Shown here in pieces: positions 39,165 through 47,734 of a DNA stretch of 64,000 bases. Numbering within the stretch: the first letter of the stretch is position 1; the number at the start of each line of letters is the position of its first letter. The translations under genes and the position numbers were made by a program. The stretch comes from Zwartia hollandica (lineage in GTDB: Bacteria > Pseudomonadota > Gammaproteobacteria > Burkholderiales > Burkholderiaceae_B): assembly GCF_019923725.1 (NCBI RefSeq), contig NZ_JAHXRI010000007.1, positions 62,001 to 126,000 on the forward strand, in the 5' to 3' direction. Under the pieces are notes generated by a model. It was not told the origin of the DNA. It made no database searches and saw nothing but the letters and a program-made list of their open reading frames with translations.

Positions 39165-39833
39165 TTAAGGTAACAAGCGCATATCAGCGGCGAGCGTGTC
39201 GGAAAAACACCGTACAACACCAATTTCCGGCGCAGCTGCAGCGATCGTGTCGCGAATAGCCTCAAAAGCAGCCTCAAACCTTACCCGCTCGCAGCCAACG
39301 GGTTGACTCACCACCACAGAACGAATCACTCCGCCCACTTGGGACACTCGCGCAGCAGGACCCGGCGTGTCCAACAAGACGCTATTCAAGCGTTGGGCGT
39401 CGAACTCCGCTGGCTCGACAACCCATAGGGTGGCGTGATGCACAAAACGCTGTCCCAAAAAAGGAGTGTGTCTCAACGTCTGCCGCAGTTGTTCAACACG
39501 AATCGTGTCCGTATCGATCAACACTCGCTCAAGCCGCTCTCCTCTGCTGGACAACGCGCTCAAAAAAATACGACGCAGCGCGTCACCCAAGCCACTCCCC
39601 AAGCCACAACAAAGGCAGTCCCCCTCGTTCGCTCCCATCGCTCCATCAAACCATTGAACGACGTGACCATCAAAAGCACTGAGGGACTCTGGGCTTTGCG
39701 CCAACAATGTAAAAAAGCGCGTCGGCAACTGCCTCAACAAGCGGCTGACAAGCGCACGCCTCGCAAAAGTCTGTGTTCCACAAACCAGAACGAGAGGAAC
39801 GCGTGCGTGCCCGCTGGAGGAAGAAAAATACAT
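39165..39833 (-). CDS. CobW/COG0523-like protein with degenerate P-loop
   Basis: The 222-residue protein resembles the N-terminal half of CobW-family GTPase metallochaperones. It starts with a hydrophobic strand (PLVLVCGT), has the metal-binding CLCC motif (C73, C75, C76 in EGDCLCCGLGSGLGDALRR), then a strand ERVLIDTDTI and a DNA-like WVVEPAEF strand. The Walker A motif that should follow the first strand reads GTQTFARRAL, lacking the GKT needed for nucleotide binding. The C-terminal CobW domain is absent. It is coupled (TAATG) to the enoyl-CoA hydratase gene. The assignment is by pattern and moderate. Confidence 0.55.
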   Translation of the reverse strand: MYFSSSSGHARVPLVLVCGTQTFARRALVSRLLRQLPTRFFTLLAQSPESLSAFDGHVVQWFDGAMGANEGDCLCCGLGSGLGDALRRIFLSALSSRGERLERVLIDTDTIRVEQLRQTLRHTPFLGQRFVHHATLWVVEPAEFDAQRLNSVLLDTPGPAARVSQVGGVIRSVVVSQPVGCERVRFEAAFEAIRDTIAAAAPEIGVVRCFSDTLAADMRLLP

Positions 39834-40627
39834 TAATCCAGTGCGCTAGGCCACTTGAATGCCGAGGGCTTTTTATTTAAAAAACGCTGCACCGCGTCTG
39901 TATGCCATTGACTAGTGCGCGCTACCGCTTGCCCATCAGCTTCAATATCCATCATGACTTCCAATGAGCTATTTAACGAAGCGTTGAAAGCGCGCTTGGT
40001 CATCGCAAGCGCCGCCGGTGCCGCCTGTGCAAAACAATCTGCCATCTGTTGTGCACGCTCCAGTACCCGCCCTTCGGGCAGCACCTCTAGCACGATCCCC
40101 AAATCTCGCGCTTCTTGCGCACTCAACTCTCGTGCCGAAAACGCCAGTTCCTTCGCGCGTTGCAGTCCGACGACGCGAGGTAAGGTATAGAACGCGGCAC
40201 AATCAGGAATCAAGCCAAGCTTCATAAACGAAAGGCAAAAACGACTGCTCGGTGCAGCCAAAATAATATCCGCTGTGAGCGCCAAGCTAAAGCCTGCACC
40301 GTAGGCCGCGCCCTCAACTGCAGAGATGACGGGGATCTCCAGCCTGAGCAGGGTCTCAATCCAGGAAAGATAGTCATGCCGCATCCGATGTCGACCATCC
40401 TCAGGACTCAACGTACCGGCCCCCATCACACTGATATCACCACCGGCACAAAAGGTCGCGCCTGCACCGGTGATAATCAGCGCCCGTAAGTCGCGTTGGC
40501 GCGGCATTGATGCCACGACCTCTTTTAGCTCCTCGCGCATCACCGCATCAATCGCGTTTTTTCGGTGCGGACGATTAAGGGTCAACGTGCCGACACCCGC
40601 GCGTACTTCGTATTGAATCGTTTCCAA
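39833..40627 (-). CDS. Enoyl-CoA hydratase/isomerase family protein
   Basis: A crotonase-fold enzyme of 264 residues. It has the oxyanion-hole stretches GAGATFCAGGDISVMG and EGAAYGAGFSLALTADIILAA, and the family motif FCLSFMKLGLIPDCAAFYTLPRVVG. It probably hydrates an enoyl-CoA made by the double-domain acyl-CoA dehydrogenase encoded 61 bases upstream. The position next to a two-domain dehydrogenase suggests an unusual acyl-CoA rather than plain fatty acids, but the substrate is unknown. Confidence 0.88.
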   Translation of the reverse strand: METIQYEVRAGVGTLTLNRPHRKNAIDAVMREELKEVVASMPRQRDLRALIITGAGATFCAGGDISVMGAGTLSPEDGRHRMRHDYLSWIETLLRLEIPVISAVEGAAYGAGFSLALTADIILAAPSSRFCLSFMKLGLIPDCAAFYTLPRVVGLQRAKELAFSARELSAQEARDLGIVLEVLPEGRVLERAQQMADCFAQAAPAALAMTKRAFNASLNSSLEVMMDIEADGQAVARTSQWHTDAVQRFLNKKPSAFKWPSALD

Positions 40628-40688
40628 AATCTCTCCTGTTTAGTTCGCCTCCTTTTCGGAGAGCGCATTTTTTATGCTCGAACCGCTC

Positions 40689-42989
40689 TTAGTCCGGCAA
40701 CTTCAGTACATGCTTAGCCAGAATTTCTTTCTGCACTTCTGTGCTGCCACCATAAATCGTGGAGGGTATTGAGTTCAGCATAATCGCTGGCACATTTAAT
40801 CCAGCAGGAGACAACTCGGTATTAAAGCCCGAGGCGCCATGCTCCTGCGCATACTCGACCATCAGCGCGCAAATTCGTTGATAAGTATCTGTACCCCAGA
40901 TTTTCAGCAGAGAAACACTAGGGGGCAACACATCTCCGCGCTTCACCATCTCGGCATAATGTGTATAGCCTGACACCTGATCAGCAACATCCAGCATTAA
41001 TTCGGCATAGCGCGAAACAAAAACGGCATCGGAGAAAAGCTCCAGATGTTCAGCCATGGCTGTGAGTTGACTCATCGCGTAGCGTGACTGTTTCGGGCTG
41101 CCGAGAAAAATCCTTTCAAAGCCCAAAAGCGTCTTGGCAATGGTCCAGCCTTGGTTTAACTCTCCTACAAGGTTATCGACAGGCACGCGAACATTATCGA
41201 AAAAAACCTCGCAAAACTCTTCATAACCCACAATGTCTTTAATCGGTCTGATCGTAATCCCAGGCGTCGCTAAATCAATCAACAAAAAACTAATACCCGC
41301 TTGTTTTTTTGCTTCTTTATCCGTACGCACCAGAGCGAACATATGCGTGGCATCTTGCGCCAAGGTCGTCCAGATTTTCTGACCGTTCACGACAAACACA
41401 TCACCATCTTGAACCGCCTCAGTCCGCAGTGAAGCCAAGTCAGAGCCAGCACCAGGCTCCGAATAACCTTGACACCAGATGTGCTCTCCAGCAATGATTT
41501 TCGGCAGAAATTTCTGTTGTTGTGCCGCACTCCCGCGCTGTATTAAGAGCGGACCAATCATGACAACCCCCATATCCGGCGCACGTGCTACCCCGTACTG
41601 TTCCTGCTCTTCCACATACGCAATCATCTTTTCTGGCGACAGACCCATTCCTCCAAAATGCTTGGGCCACGCTGGGGCGACCCAACCTTGACGCGACAAC
41701 GTCATATACCAATCTTTGATCTCATGCCAGTGCAGACGACGTGGGACGTTGCGCAAAGTCTCGGGGTAGTTTGTTGAATAGAAGCTGCGTAGCATCTGAC
41801 GAAAATCTTTTTCTGACATCGCGTCCCAGTCGGCCTGCGACGGAAACTCTGTTGTTGTAACTTGTGCGGTCGTCGAGGACTCGGGTGCAGTCTGTTGAAA
41901 GAAGCGCATACGATGTCCATTTAAATTTCCAAGCTGCGCAGACAGTTTGAGCGTTCGCTTGTAATACAAGCCAATATCGCACTCATCTGTAAAACCCATC
42001 GCGCCATGGAACTGAATCGCCATCCGGGTCACTAACAACGCGGCGTAAACAGTACGAGACTTTGCTCTGCTTGCTAAAGCAGAAAGCGCCCCACCCAGCT
42101 CTATTTGAGTAAGGACATCCTCAACACAAGAGGCGGACAACTCGACTTGAATATATGCATCGACTGCGCGATGCTTAAGCGCCTGAAAACTGCCTATCGC
42201 TTGGCCAAACTGTTTGCGGGTTCCAAGATAGTCGATTGTCTGACTCAACGCCTTTCTCATCACGCCCAGTAGTTCAGCGGACTGTATGACGCGCGCTCGA
42301 TCGTTTGCAACATCGACAAGAGCAAGCGCATCCTTACCTCGCAACAAAACATTGTCTGTGGGCACAGCGACATTCATTAGCTTCAAGGTACAGGTGGGTA
42401 GACCATCCGCCCCGCGGAGCTCTTCACACACAAGTCCCCTCGAATCAGAAGGCACCCACACAAGTACAGGCTCAGACTGCTGCATCGCCAAGACAATCCA
42501 GCCATCTGCTCCATTCGACGGGCTGACAAAAGACTTATTTCCCGACAGGCAAAGCATGTCGTTCTGCACGACACTCTTCGCTGTGAGCACTTCTAGCGCT
42601 TGCATCTGCCCTAGTTTCTCTTGCCAAGCGAGTCCGGCCACACAAGAGCCACTCACTAGCTGCTCGAGCAACTGACTGCGCAAGGCGCTCGGCGGTACTC
42701 CCATCAAAACGGTAGCAACCTGCACTGCACCAGCGATATAAGGCTCGGGTAACAGCGCCTGACCAACCTCTTGCGCGATCGCAGACATTTCCCGCAAGCC
42801 TAATCCGAGTCCGCCCTCGTCCTCAGAAACCAAAATGCCCAGCCACCCAGCATTGGCGAGCTCTTGCCATGCCACACGATCAAACCCGACATCCGCGTCG
42901 CGTAAACGGCGCAAGCGCTCAATCGCCCCATTGCGACTTAACAAGTCACGCGCGCTGTCACTAAATGCCTGCATCGCCGTAGCACTCAT
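40689..42989 (-). CDS. Two-domain acyl-CoA dehydrogenase fusion
   Basis: The 766-residue protein joins two acyl-CoA dehydrogenase domains (about 1-365 and 385-766). The N-terminal half keeps flavin-contact motifs TRKQFGQAIG (R258) and QFHGAMGF (326-333), but has Asp (D230, VANDRARV) where a catalytic glutamate could be. The C-terminal half has GYSEPGAGSDL (508-518) and the isovaleryl-type catalytic glutamate in LLGFERIF (E625), and reads YGGST where the medium-chain type has YEGT. One active site shared by two complementary halves is therefore likely, as in heteromeric FadE pairs of actinobacteria. An ATG start at 42989 fits. Confidence 0.9.
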   Translation of the reverse strand: MSATAMQAFSDSARDLLSRNGAIERLRRLRDADVGFDRVAWQELANAGWLGILVSEDEGGLGLGLREMSAIAQEVGQALLPEPYIAGAVQVATVLMGVPPSALRSQLLEQLVSGSCVAGLAWQEKLGQMQALEVLTAKSVVQNDMLCLSGNKSFVSPSNGADGWIVLAMQQSEPVLVWVPSDSRGLVCEELRGADGLPTCTLKLMNVAVPTDNVLLRGKDALALVDVANDRARVIQSAELLGVMRKALSQTIDYLGTRKQFGQAIGSFQALKHRAVDAYIQVELSASCVEDVLTQIELGGALSALASRAKSRTVYAALLVTRMAIQFHGAMGFTDECDIGLYYKRTLKLSAQLGNLNGHRMRFFQQTAPESSTTAQVTTTEFPSQADWDAMSEKDFRQMLRSFYSTNYPETLRNVPRRLHWHEIKDWYMTLSRQGWVAPAWPKHFGGMGLSPEKMIAYVEEQEQYGVARAPDMGVVMIGPLLIQRGSAAQQQKFLPKIIAGEHIWCQGYSEPGAGSDLASLRTEAVQDGDVFVVNGQKIWTTLAQDATHMFALVRTDKEAKKQAGISFLLIDLATPGITIRPIKDIVGYEEFCEVFFDNVRVPVDNLVGELNQGWTIAKTLLGFERIFLGSPKQSRYAMSQLTAMAEHLELFSDAVFVSRYAELMLDVADQVSGYTHYAEMVKRGDVLPPSVSLLKIWGTDTYQRICALMVEYAQEHGASGFNTELSPAGLNVPAIMLNSIPSTIYGGSTEVQKEILAKHVLKLPD

Positions 42990-43141
42990 CGAGAATCTCC
43001 CTTATTGTTTGACTCGATTGTATGGGTTTACAAAAAATTGGCAAAGATAACGCTGAAAGTGCCAAAACGCCGCACAGACATGTGGCAATGCGGCAAAATA
43101 GCCAACTCAATGATTACCAATGATGCAAAGAAGGCACCCCA

Positions 43142-43837
43142 ATGATTAAAAATACTCAACAGCAAATCGTGGACGACGCCATGATCTCCCGTCACTCGAT
43201 GCGCGCCTTTTTACCGACGCCCGTCCCTCGGGAAGAAATTGAAAAAATGTTTGAGGTTGCAGCGCGTGCGCCATCTGGCTCAAACACCCAACCGTGGAAG
43301 GCGTATGTCTTGACCGGAGAGATCAAGGATCGCTTGTCCAATGCCATTCTCGACATTTACAACGACAAGACTCGCTTCGAAGCTTTAAAAGAAGACTACC
43401 GCTACTACCCCACCGAGTGGGAATCTCCTTACATTGATCGTCGCCGTAAAGTTGGCCTAGCCCTTTATAAATTATTGGGTCTTGGCCGTGACGACAAAGC
43501 TGGAATGCACGCACAACACGGCAAGAACTATACGTTTTTCGGTGCGCCTGTTGGAATCATTTTTACGATTGAACGAAAAATGAATACCGGATCTTGGCTA
43601 GATTTTGGCTGTTTCCTGCAAAGCTTTATGGTGGCGGCTCGCGGTCGCAATCTTGACACCTGCGCGCAAGCTGCCTTTAATCGTTTCCATCCCACCATAC
43701 GTCAGATAGTTGGAATCCCTGAGGACGAAATTGTGATGTGTGGGCTCGCCCTCGGCGTAGCCGACATGAGCAAAATTGAAAACTCCCTGATTAGCGAGCG
43801 CGAGCCTGTGTCAAACTTCGTGAAATTTCTTGCTTGA
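43142..43837 (+). CDS. Nitroreductase family oxidoreductase
   Basis: FMN-dependent NAD(P)H oxidoreductase. The 231-residue protein has the N-terminal FMN motif SRHSMRAFLPTPV and PSGSNTQPWKAYVLTG, with the C-terminal CGLALGVADMSKIENSL typical of the family branch that reduces nitroaromatics or quinones. A GAAGG lies before the ATG. It is divergent from the two-domain dehydrogenase and separate from the lyase operon. Substrate unknown. Confidence 0.9.
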   Translation: MIKNTQQQIVDDAMISRHSMRAFLPTPVPREEIEKMFEVAARAPSGSNTQPWKAYVLTGEIKDRLSNAILDIYNDKTRFEALKEDYRYYPTEWESPYIDRRRKVGLALYKLLGLGRDDKAGMHAQHGKNYTFFGAPVGIIFTIERKMNTGSWLDFGCFLQSFMVAARGRNLDTCAQAAFNRFHPTIRQIVGIPEDEIVMCGLALGVADMSKIENSLISEREPVSNFVKFLA

Positions 43838-43863
43838 GCATCGCGCTTAACGAGTACGTCAGC

Positions 43864-44757
43864 TTAACGGTCGAAGCGTTTTTCCCACGCTTCAATCTCA
43901 TCGATGCCTAGCGCCGCGTTGTACTGGGCGGAGTTAAACATCTGCCCAGAAAAACCCTGCATATTTCCCTCTTTGGACAAATGGCCCAAGGCTGCAGTCA
44001 TTGCAAAACCAAAAGCACCTCGAGCCATTGCGGGATAAATACCAAGGTCAATTCCGGCAGCTTTCATCATCTCAAACGATAGCCCTGCTAAAGCACCACC
44101 GCTATCCATATTCACGACAACAGGAACACGCACCGCCGCCTTGATTGCTGCGATGTCTTCCATGAGCGAGGGGCTCGCCTTGAGCTCAACAAATACAGCA
44201 TCAGCGCCCTCTTGTTCGAAAGCGCGTGCCCTGCGAATCGCTTCCGATAAACCAAGCGCCCCTGCAGAATCGGTACGCGCGATCAAAACAAACTCGGGAT
44301 CAGAGCGTGCGGCACTGGCCGCAGCGATTTTTGATACCGCTTCATCGAACTCCAAGACGGAACGATCACCAGGCATTTGCGCACAACGCTTAGGCGAAAT
44401 CTGATCTTCCATATGAATGGCAGCGACACCAGCCGCTTCGAACTCAGCAATTGTGCGTCGAACGTTTACCACATTACCGTAACCGGTGTCCGCATCGCAA
44501 ATGAGCGGAATACTCACAGACCCCGAAACACGACGTGCGTGATCTGTCATCAGCGTCAAGTCGATTAAGCCGACATCTGGACGCCCGAGCAGGCTCGCGG
44601 ATACACCGTTCCCCGTCATATAGACCGCCGAAAAACCAGCCTGCTCCACCAGTCGTGCACCGTAGCCGTCATAAATCCCGGGCGCACGCACGGCCTGAGC
44701 TCTCGTTAACAGTTCACGCAAAGCACGGCGCTTTTGCGTTGCAGTTACAGTTGTCAT
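43864..44757 (-). CDS. Isocitrate lyase/PEP mutase family lyase (2,3-dimethylmalate-lyase-like)
   Basis: A beta-barrel carbon-carbon lyase of 297 residues. The metal-binding stretch is CDADTGYGN, and the loop SPKRCAQMPG keeps the catalytic cysteine (C125) that separates true lyases from PEP mutases and oxaloacetate decarboxylases. Such lyases split substituted malates or (methyl)isocitrate into a 2-oxo acid and a carboxylate. The ATG at 44757 follows GGAAG and overlaps the stop of the aconitase-type small subunit (ATGA). That pairing recalls the dimethylmaleate hydratase-dimethylmalate lyase set of nicotinate fermenters. The exact substrate is inferred. Confidence 0.82.
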   Translation of the reverse strand: MTTVTATQKRRALRELLTRAQAVRAPGIYDGYGARLVEQAGFSAVYMTGNGVSASLLGRPDVGLIDLTLMTDHARRVSGSVSIPLICDADTGYGNVVNVRRTIAEFEAAGVAAIHMEDQISPKRCAQMPGDRSVLEFDEAVSKIAAASAARSDPEFVLIARTDSAGALGLSEAIRRARAFEQEGADAVFVELKASPSLMEDIAAIKAAVRVPVVVNMDSGGALAGLSFEMMKAAGIDLGIYPAMARGAFGFAMTAALGHLSKEGNMQGFSGQMFNSAQYNAALGIDEIEAWEKRFDR

Positions 44758-45272
44758 GCAAACTTCCAATCAGGGTATTTTTTTAGAAAAGGAATGAGAC
44801 CACCTAACGACAAAATCGCCAGGATCTCCGATGGCAAGCGATGCGCCTGCTGTATGCGTTGACCTGCAGCGATAAGCTCGCCGGTCCCAAAATCAATGTT
44901 GATGGTTTGACCAGCAAGGATCTGATCTGTGTCGCACTCAAAGACTGGCAAGCCATTATTGATCGCGTTACGAAAAAACTGTCTGCCGAAAGATTTGGCA
45001 ACAACCGCTCGAATTTTCATTGCATGCAATACATGCGTAGCCTGCTCCCGCGACGAATTGATTCCAAAATGGTGGCCCGCCACCAAAATACCGCCTCCGT
45101 TTGCACCCACATGAGCGGCAAGCTCAGGCGAAAGTTGCTCAAAGGCGTGCTGCGCAACATAAGCAGCATCCTTTCCTGGCAAGTACTTATTGGAACAATG
45201 TATGTCTGTATTGACATCATTGCCTAAAACAAAACCAAGCCCTGACACCTGTAATGTATGCGTGGCCATCAT
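44754..45272 (-). CDS. Aconitase/LeuD-type small subunit
   Basis: The swivel-domain subunit of a 3-isopropylmalate-dehydratase-like hydro-lyase. The 172-residue protein has the anion-binding motif GINSSREQA (GSGSSREHA in LeuD) and FGRQFFRNAINNGLPV. ATG 45272 is preceded by GGAGG at good spacing; an earlier ATG at 45287 and a later one at 45269 are possible. It overlaps the stop of the large subunit and the start of the lyase gene. No leuB is adjacent, which argues against leucine synthesis. Confidence 0.85.
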   Translation of the reverse strand: MMATHTLQVSGLGFVLGNDVNTDIHCSNKYLPGKDAAYVAQHAFEQLSPELAAHVGANGGGILVAGHHFGINSSREQATHVLHAMKIRAVVAKSFGRQFFRNAINNGLPVFECDTDQILAGQTINIDFGTGELIAAGQRIQQAHRLPSEILAILSLGGLIPFLKKYPDWKFA

Positions 45273-46552
45273 GCAACGGCCCTCCATGTTCCGCCCACCA
45301 CATCACGCGGATCGGTGATGTAGCCAGTCAAGGCTGAGGCGGCAACGGTTGCGGCGGACCCCAACCAGATATCCGCATTCTTGTTACTCAACCGCCCCTT
45401 GAAGTTTCTGTTTGCTGTCGAGATAACGGTATCGCCATCGCCGGGAACCAGACGGTTCGTAATACCTACACAGGTACCGCAGCCTGCGGACTCAAAAGAG
45501 GCACCCGCCGTGGTCAGAACCTCAATGAGCCCCTCTCTTAGCGCGGCTAGGTATATTTGACGTGAGGCCGGAGTCACAATCATTCGCACGCCAGCGGCCA
45601 ACTTCTTTCCCTTCAAGATGGACGCAGCCTGACGAATGTCGTCTAAGCGACCATTCGTGCAGGTACCGATCAACGCAAACTGAATTTTTTGACCCACAAC
45701 CTCTGTGATGGCAACAATATCATCCACCTCATGTTTACGCGCGAGCTGCGGCGCTAAGCCAGAGACATCGAAATCAATTTGTTCAAGATACTGAGCGTCT
45801 GCATCAGCAAAAACGGGGGACGGCTCTTTTGCGCCGTGCGCTCGCAGCCATGCAAACGTTTTCTCGTCCGCCTCAAGAATAGCGGCCATTGCACCAAGCT
45901 CAGCGGCGTGGTTGCAAAGTGTCATGCGATCGTCGATATCCATTGCAGCGACAGCTTCTCCGACATATTCAATGGCAATATCGTTCAGACCCTCGGCACC
46001 AAAGCGCCCCAACATCGCGAGCGTGATGTCCTTAGCCCAGACGCCGGGTGCCAGGCGACCGCGCAAATTGATTCGAACCGTGTGGGGTACACGAAACCAA
46101 AGCTTGCTACTCATCATCACGGCCGATACATCCGTCCCTTCAATGCCCGTTCCTAGAGCATTGAAAGCTCCGTAGGTCACAGAGTGTGTGTCGGTGCCAA
46201 CGACGAGATCCCCACAAGTCAAATGCCCGCCTTCGGGCAACACTTGATGGCAGATACCGTCGCCGATGTCATAAAGTTTGGTGCCACGCTCAGCGGCAAA
46301 GTTGCGCATTTCACTGTGGATTTGCGCGGCCTCCAAGCTCGGAGGTGGCGAGTAGTGATCAAGCACTAGTGCAGTATTTTTTGCGAACTGCAACGGCTGG
46401 TCGCCGAACTTGTCGATCATTTTGATGGTGTTGACTGCACGCGTGTCCGTCACCATCGCAAAATCGATATTTGCAACGACAACCTCGCCTGCGCTGACGC
46501 GATCGCGTCCCGCATGCTTGGCTAAAATCTTTTCAACAATCGTAGAGGGCAT
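45269..46552 (-). CDS. Aconitase/LeuC-type large subunit (hydro-lyase)
   Basis: Iron-sulfur hydro-lyase subunit of 427 residues. The three cluster cysteines are C298 (IGTCTNGR), C358 and C361 (GCGTCVG), with the substrate-binding GTDTHSVTYGAFNALGTGIEG (119-139). It would isomerise a hydroxy-acid through an unsaturated acid, or hydrate an unsaturated diacid. It is shorter than LeuC of leucine synthesis (about 465) and closer to the HacA/DmdA-type branch. It is five bases after the Bug receptor gene and overlaps the small subunit. Confidence 0.87.
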   Translation of the reverse strand: MPSTIVEKILAKHAGRDRVSAGEVVVANIDFAMVTDTRAVNTIKMIDKFGDQPLQFAKNTALVLDHYSPPPSLEAAQIHSEMRNFAAERGTKLYDIGDGICHQVLPEGGHLTCGDLVVGTDTHSVTYGAFNALGTGIEGTDVSAVMMSSKLWFRVPHTVRINLRGRLAPGVWAKDITLAMLGRFGAEGLNDIAIEYVGEAVAAMDIDDRMTLCNHAAELGAMAAILEADEKTFAWLRAHGAKEPSPVFADADAQYLEQIDFDVSGLAPQLARKHEVDDIVAITEVVGQKIQFALIGTCTNGRLDDIRQAASILKGKKLAAGVRMIVTPASRQIYLAALREGLIEVLTTAGASFESAGCGTCVGITNRLVPGDGDTVISTANRNFKGRLSNKNADIWLGSAATVAASALTGYITDPRDVVGGTWRAVA

Positions 46553-46557
46553 GATCT

Positions 46558-47544
46558 TTAACGCTTAAGTTTGAGCTTGCGCACCACGTCACCCCAAGTC
46601 TCGTATTCCTTTTCAACGAACGCGCGCATCTCCTGTGGTGTCGAGGGATCAGGCTCCATCGCAGAGGTCTCTAAGCGCTCAATAGTCTTAGGGTCACGCA
46701 GAGCGGCCACCAAAGCCTCATTGAGTTTCTGAACGATTGCATCAGGTGTTCGTGCCGGTGCCACGAAGCTGTACCAGTTCGTCGCTTGATACCCAGGGAA
46801 ACCAAGCTCAGCGATGGTGGGTACATCAGGCAAGGCCTGTGCACGTTGCGCGCCCGTCACAGCAATCGCACGTATCTTGCCTCCCTTGATTTGGGGAATT
46901 GCTGTCGGAGCGCTTGCGAAAATAGCTTGGATATCACCAGCCAATAACGCCGTCATCGCCGGGCCACCACCTTTGTAATTAATATGCTCTGCGGAAGTTC
47001 CAGTACGCGCCTGCAACAACTCACCCGCAAGGTGACCGGCACTGCCTAAGCCTGGCGAGCCATAAAACAAAGGTTTATCTTTGTTCTTGGCTGCCGCGAT
47101 GTAATCAGCCAAGGTTTTTATATTCGAGTCAGCTCGCACGACGAGAATATTCCCGAAGGTCACGCCATTACTAATCATGGCAAAATCTTTGAGCGTTTTA
47201 TAGGGTGTGCCATCAGGCATGTGGGGGTTGACCGCCAAGGATCCGATGTTCGCCAACCCAATTGTGTACCCATCTGGTGCAGCATTCGCGACTGCATCGG
47301 CGGCGATATTACCGCCTGCGCCTGGCCTGTTGTCGACCACCACACTTTGTCCAATCAACTCCGACAGCTTGACCGCGACTGTACGGGCTGCCGAATCCGT
47401 TCCACCGCCAGGGGCGAAGCCAACCAGCAAGCGGATTGTTTTGGCCGGATAGGCGGGCGCAGCGGCTCCCTGGGCATGACTCGAGGCTGCACTACCCAGG
47501 CATATTGCCACCAAGCTAGCTTGGACAATTTTCGTTAAGTTCAT
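46558..47544 (-). CDS. Bug-family periplasmic solute-binding protein
   Basis: A tripartite-tricarboxylate-type (TctC/Bug) receptor that binds small carboxylates in the periplasm. The 328-residue protein has a signal peptide (about 1-25, ending SSHA), then the family start YPAKTIRLLVGFAPGGGTDSAAR and the ligand-loop region VVDNRPGAGGN. It is the first gene of the operon with the aconitase-type subunits and the lyase, so its ligand is probably their substrate. No TctAB membrane genes are near, as is usual for Bug proteins. Confidence 0.93.
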   Translation of the reverse strand: MNLTKIVQASLVAICLGSAASSHAQGAAAPAYPAKTIRLLVGFAPGGGTDSAARTVAVKLSELIGQSVVVDNRPGAGGNIAADAVANAAPDGYTIGLANIGSLAVNPHMPDGTPYKTLKDFAMISNGVTFGNILVVRADSNIKTLADYIAAAKNKDKPLFYGSPGLGSAGHLAGELLQARTGTSAEHINYKGGGPAMTALLAGDIQAIFASAPTAIPQIKGGKIRAIAVTGAQRAQALPDVPTIAELGFPGYQATNWYSFVAPARTPDAIVQKLNEALVAALRDPKTIERLETSAMEPDPSTPQEMRAFVEKEYETWGDVVRKLKLKR

Positions 47545-47665
47545 GACATCTCCGAGGCGTAAATTTATGGGGTTCGGTTTGATAATGGAATACTACAGTG
47601 TGGCGGACTTAAATGCAGCCTGCGCCATACCCCCCCATGCGTCTTGTTGCGCCGCAGCACATTGA

Positions 47666-47692
47666 TTGCATTTTTTTCTGATCCACTATAGT
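47666..47692 (+). promoter_or_regulatory. Candidate promoter of the CitE-like operon
   Basis: TTGCAT at 47666-47671 and TATAGT at 47687-47692 are spaced by 15 bases, shorter than ideal. Transcription would start near 47699. The 163-base divergent region also drives the opposite Bug-aconitase operon, so a shared regulator site is likely here, although no clear palindrome stands out. Confidence 0.35.
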
Positions 47693-47734
47693 TAGATCTG
47701 TGCCAACTTGGCGAAGCAAACTACGAGCCCCAAC

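Noticed and set aside
42990-43141. GCCGCA/TGCGGC inverted repeat between the acyl-CoA dehydrogenase and nitroreductase genes as an operator
   Set aside because: Only six bases per arm with a 14-base gap; such a repeat is expected by chance in a region of this composition.
43864-46552. Leucine biosynthesis operon (leuC-leuD)
   Set aside because: No leuB or leuA is present, the large subunit is shorter than leucine-pathway LeuC, and the third gene is a lyase of the ICL/PEP-mutase family with a Bug receptor in front.
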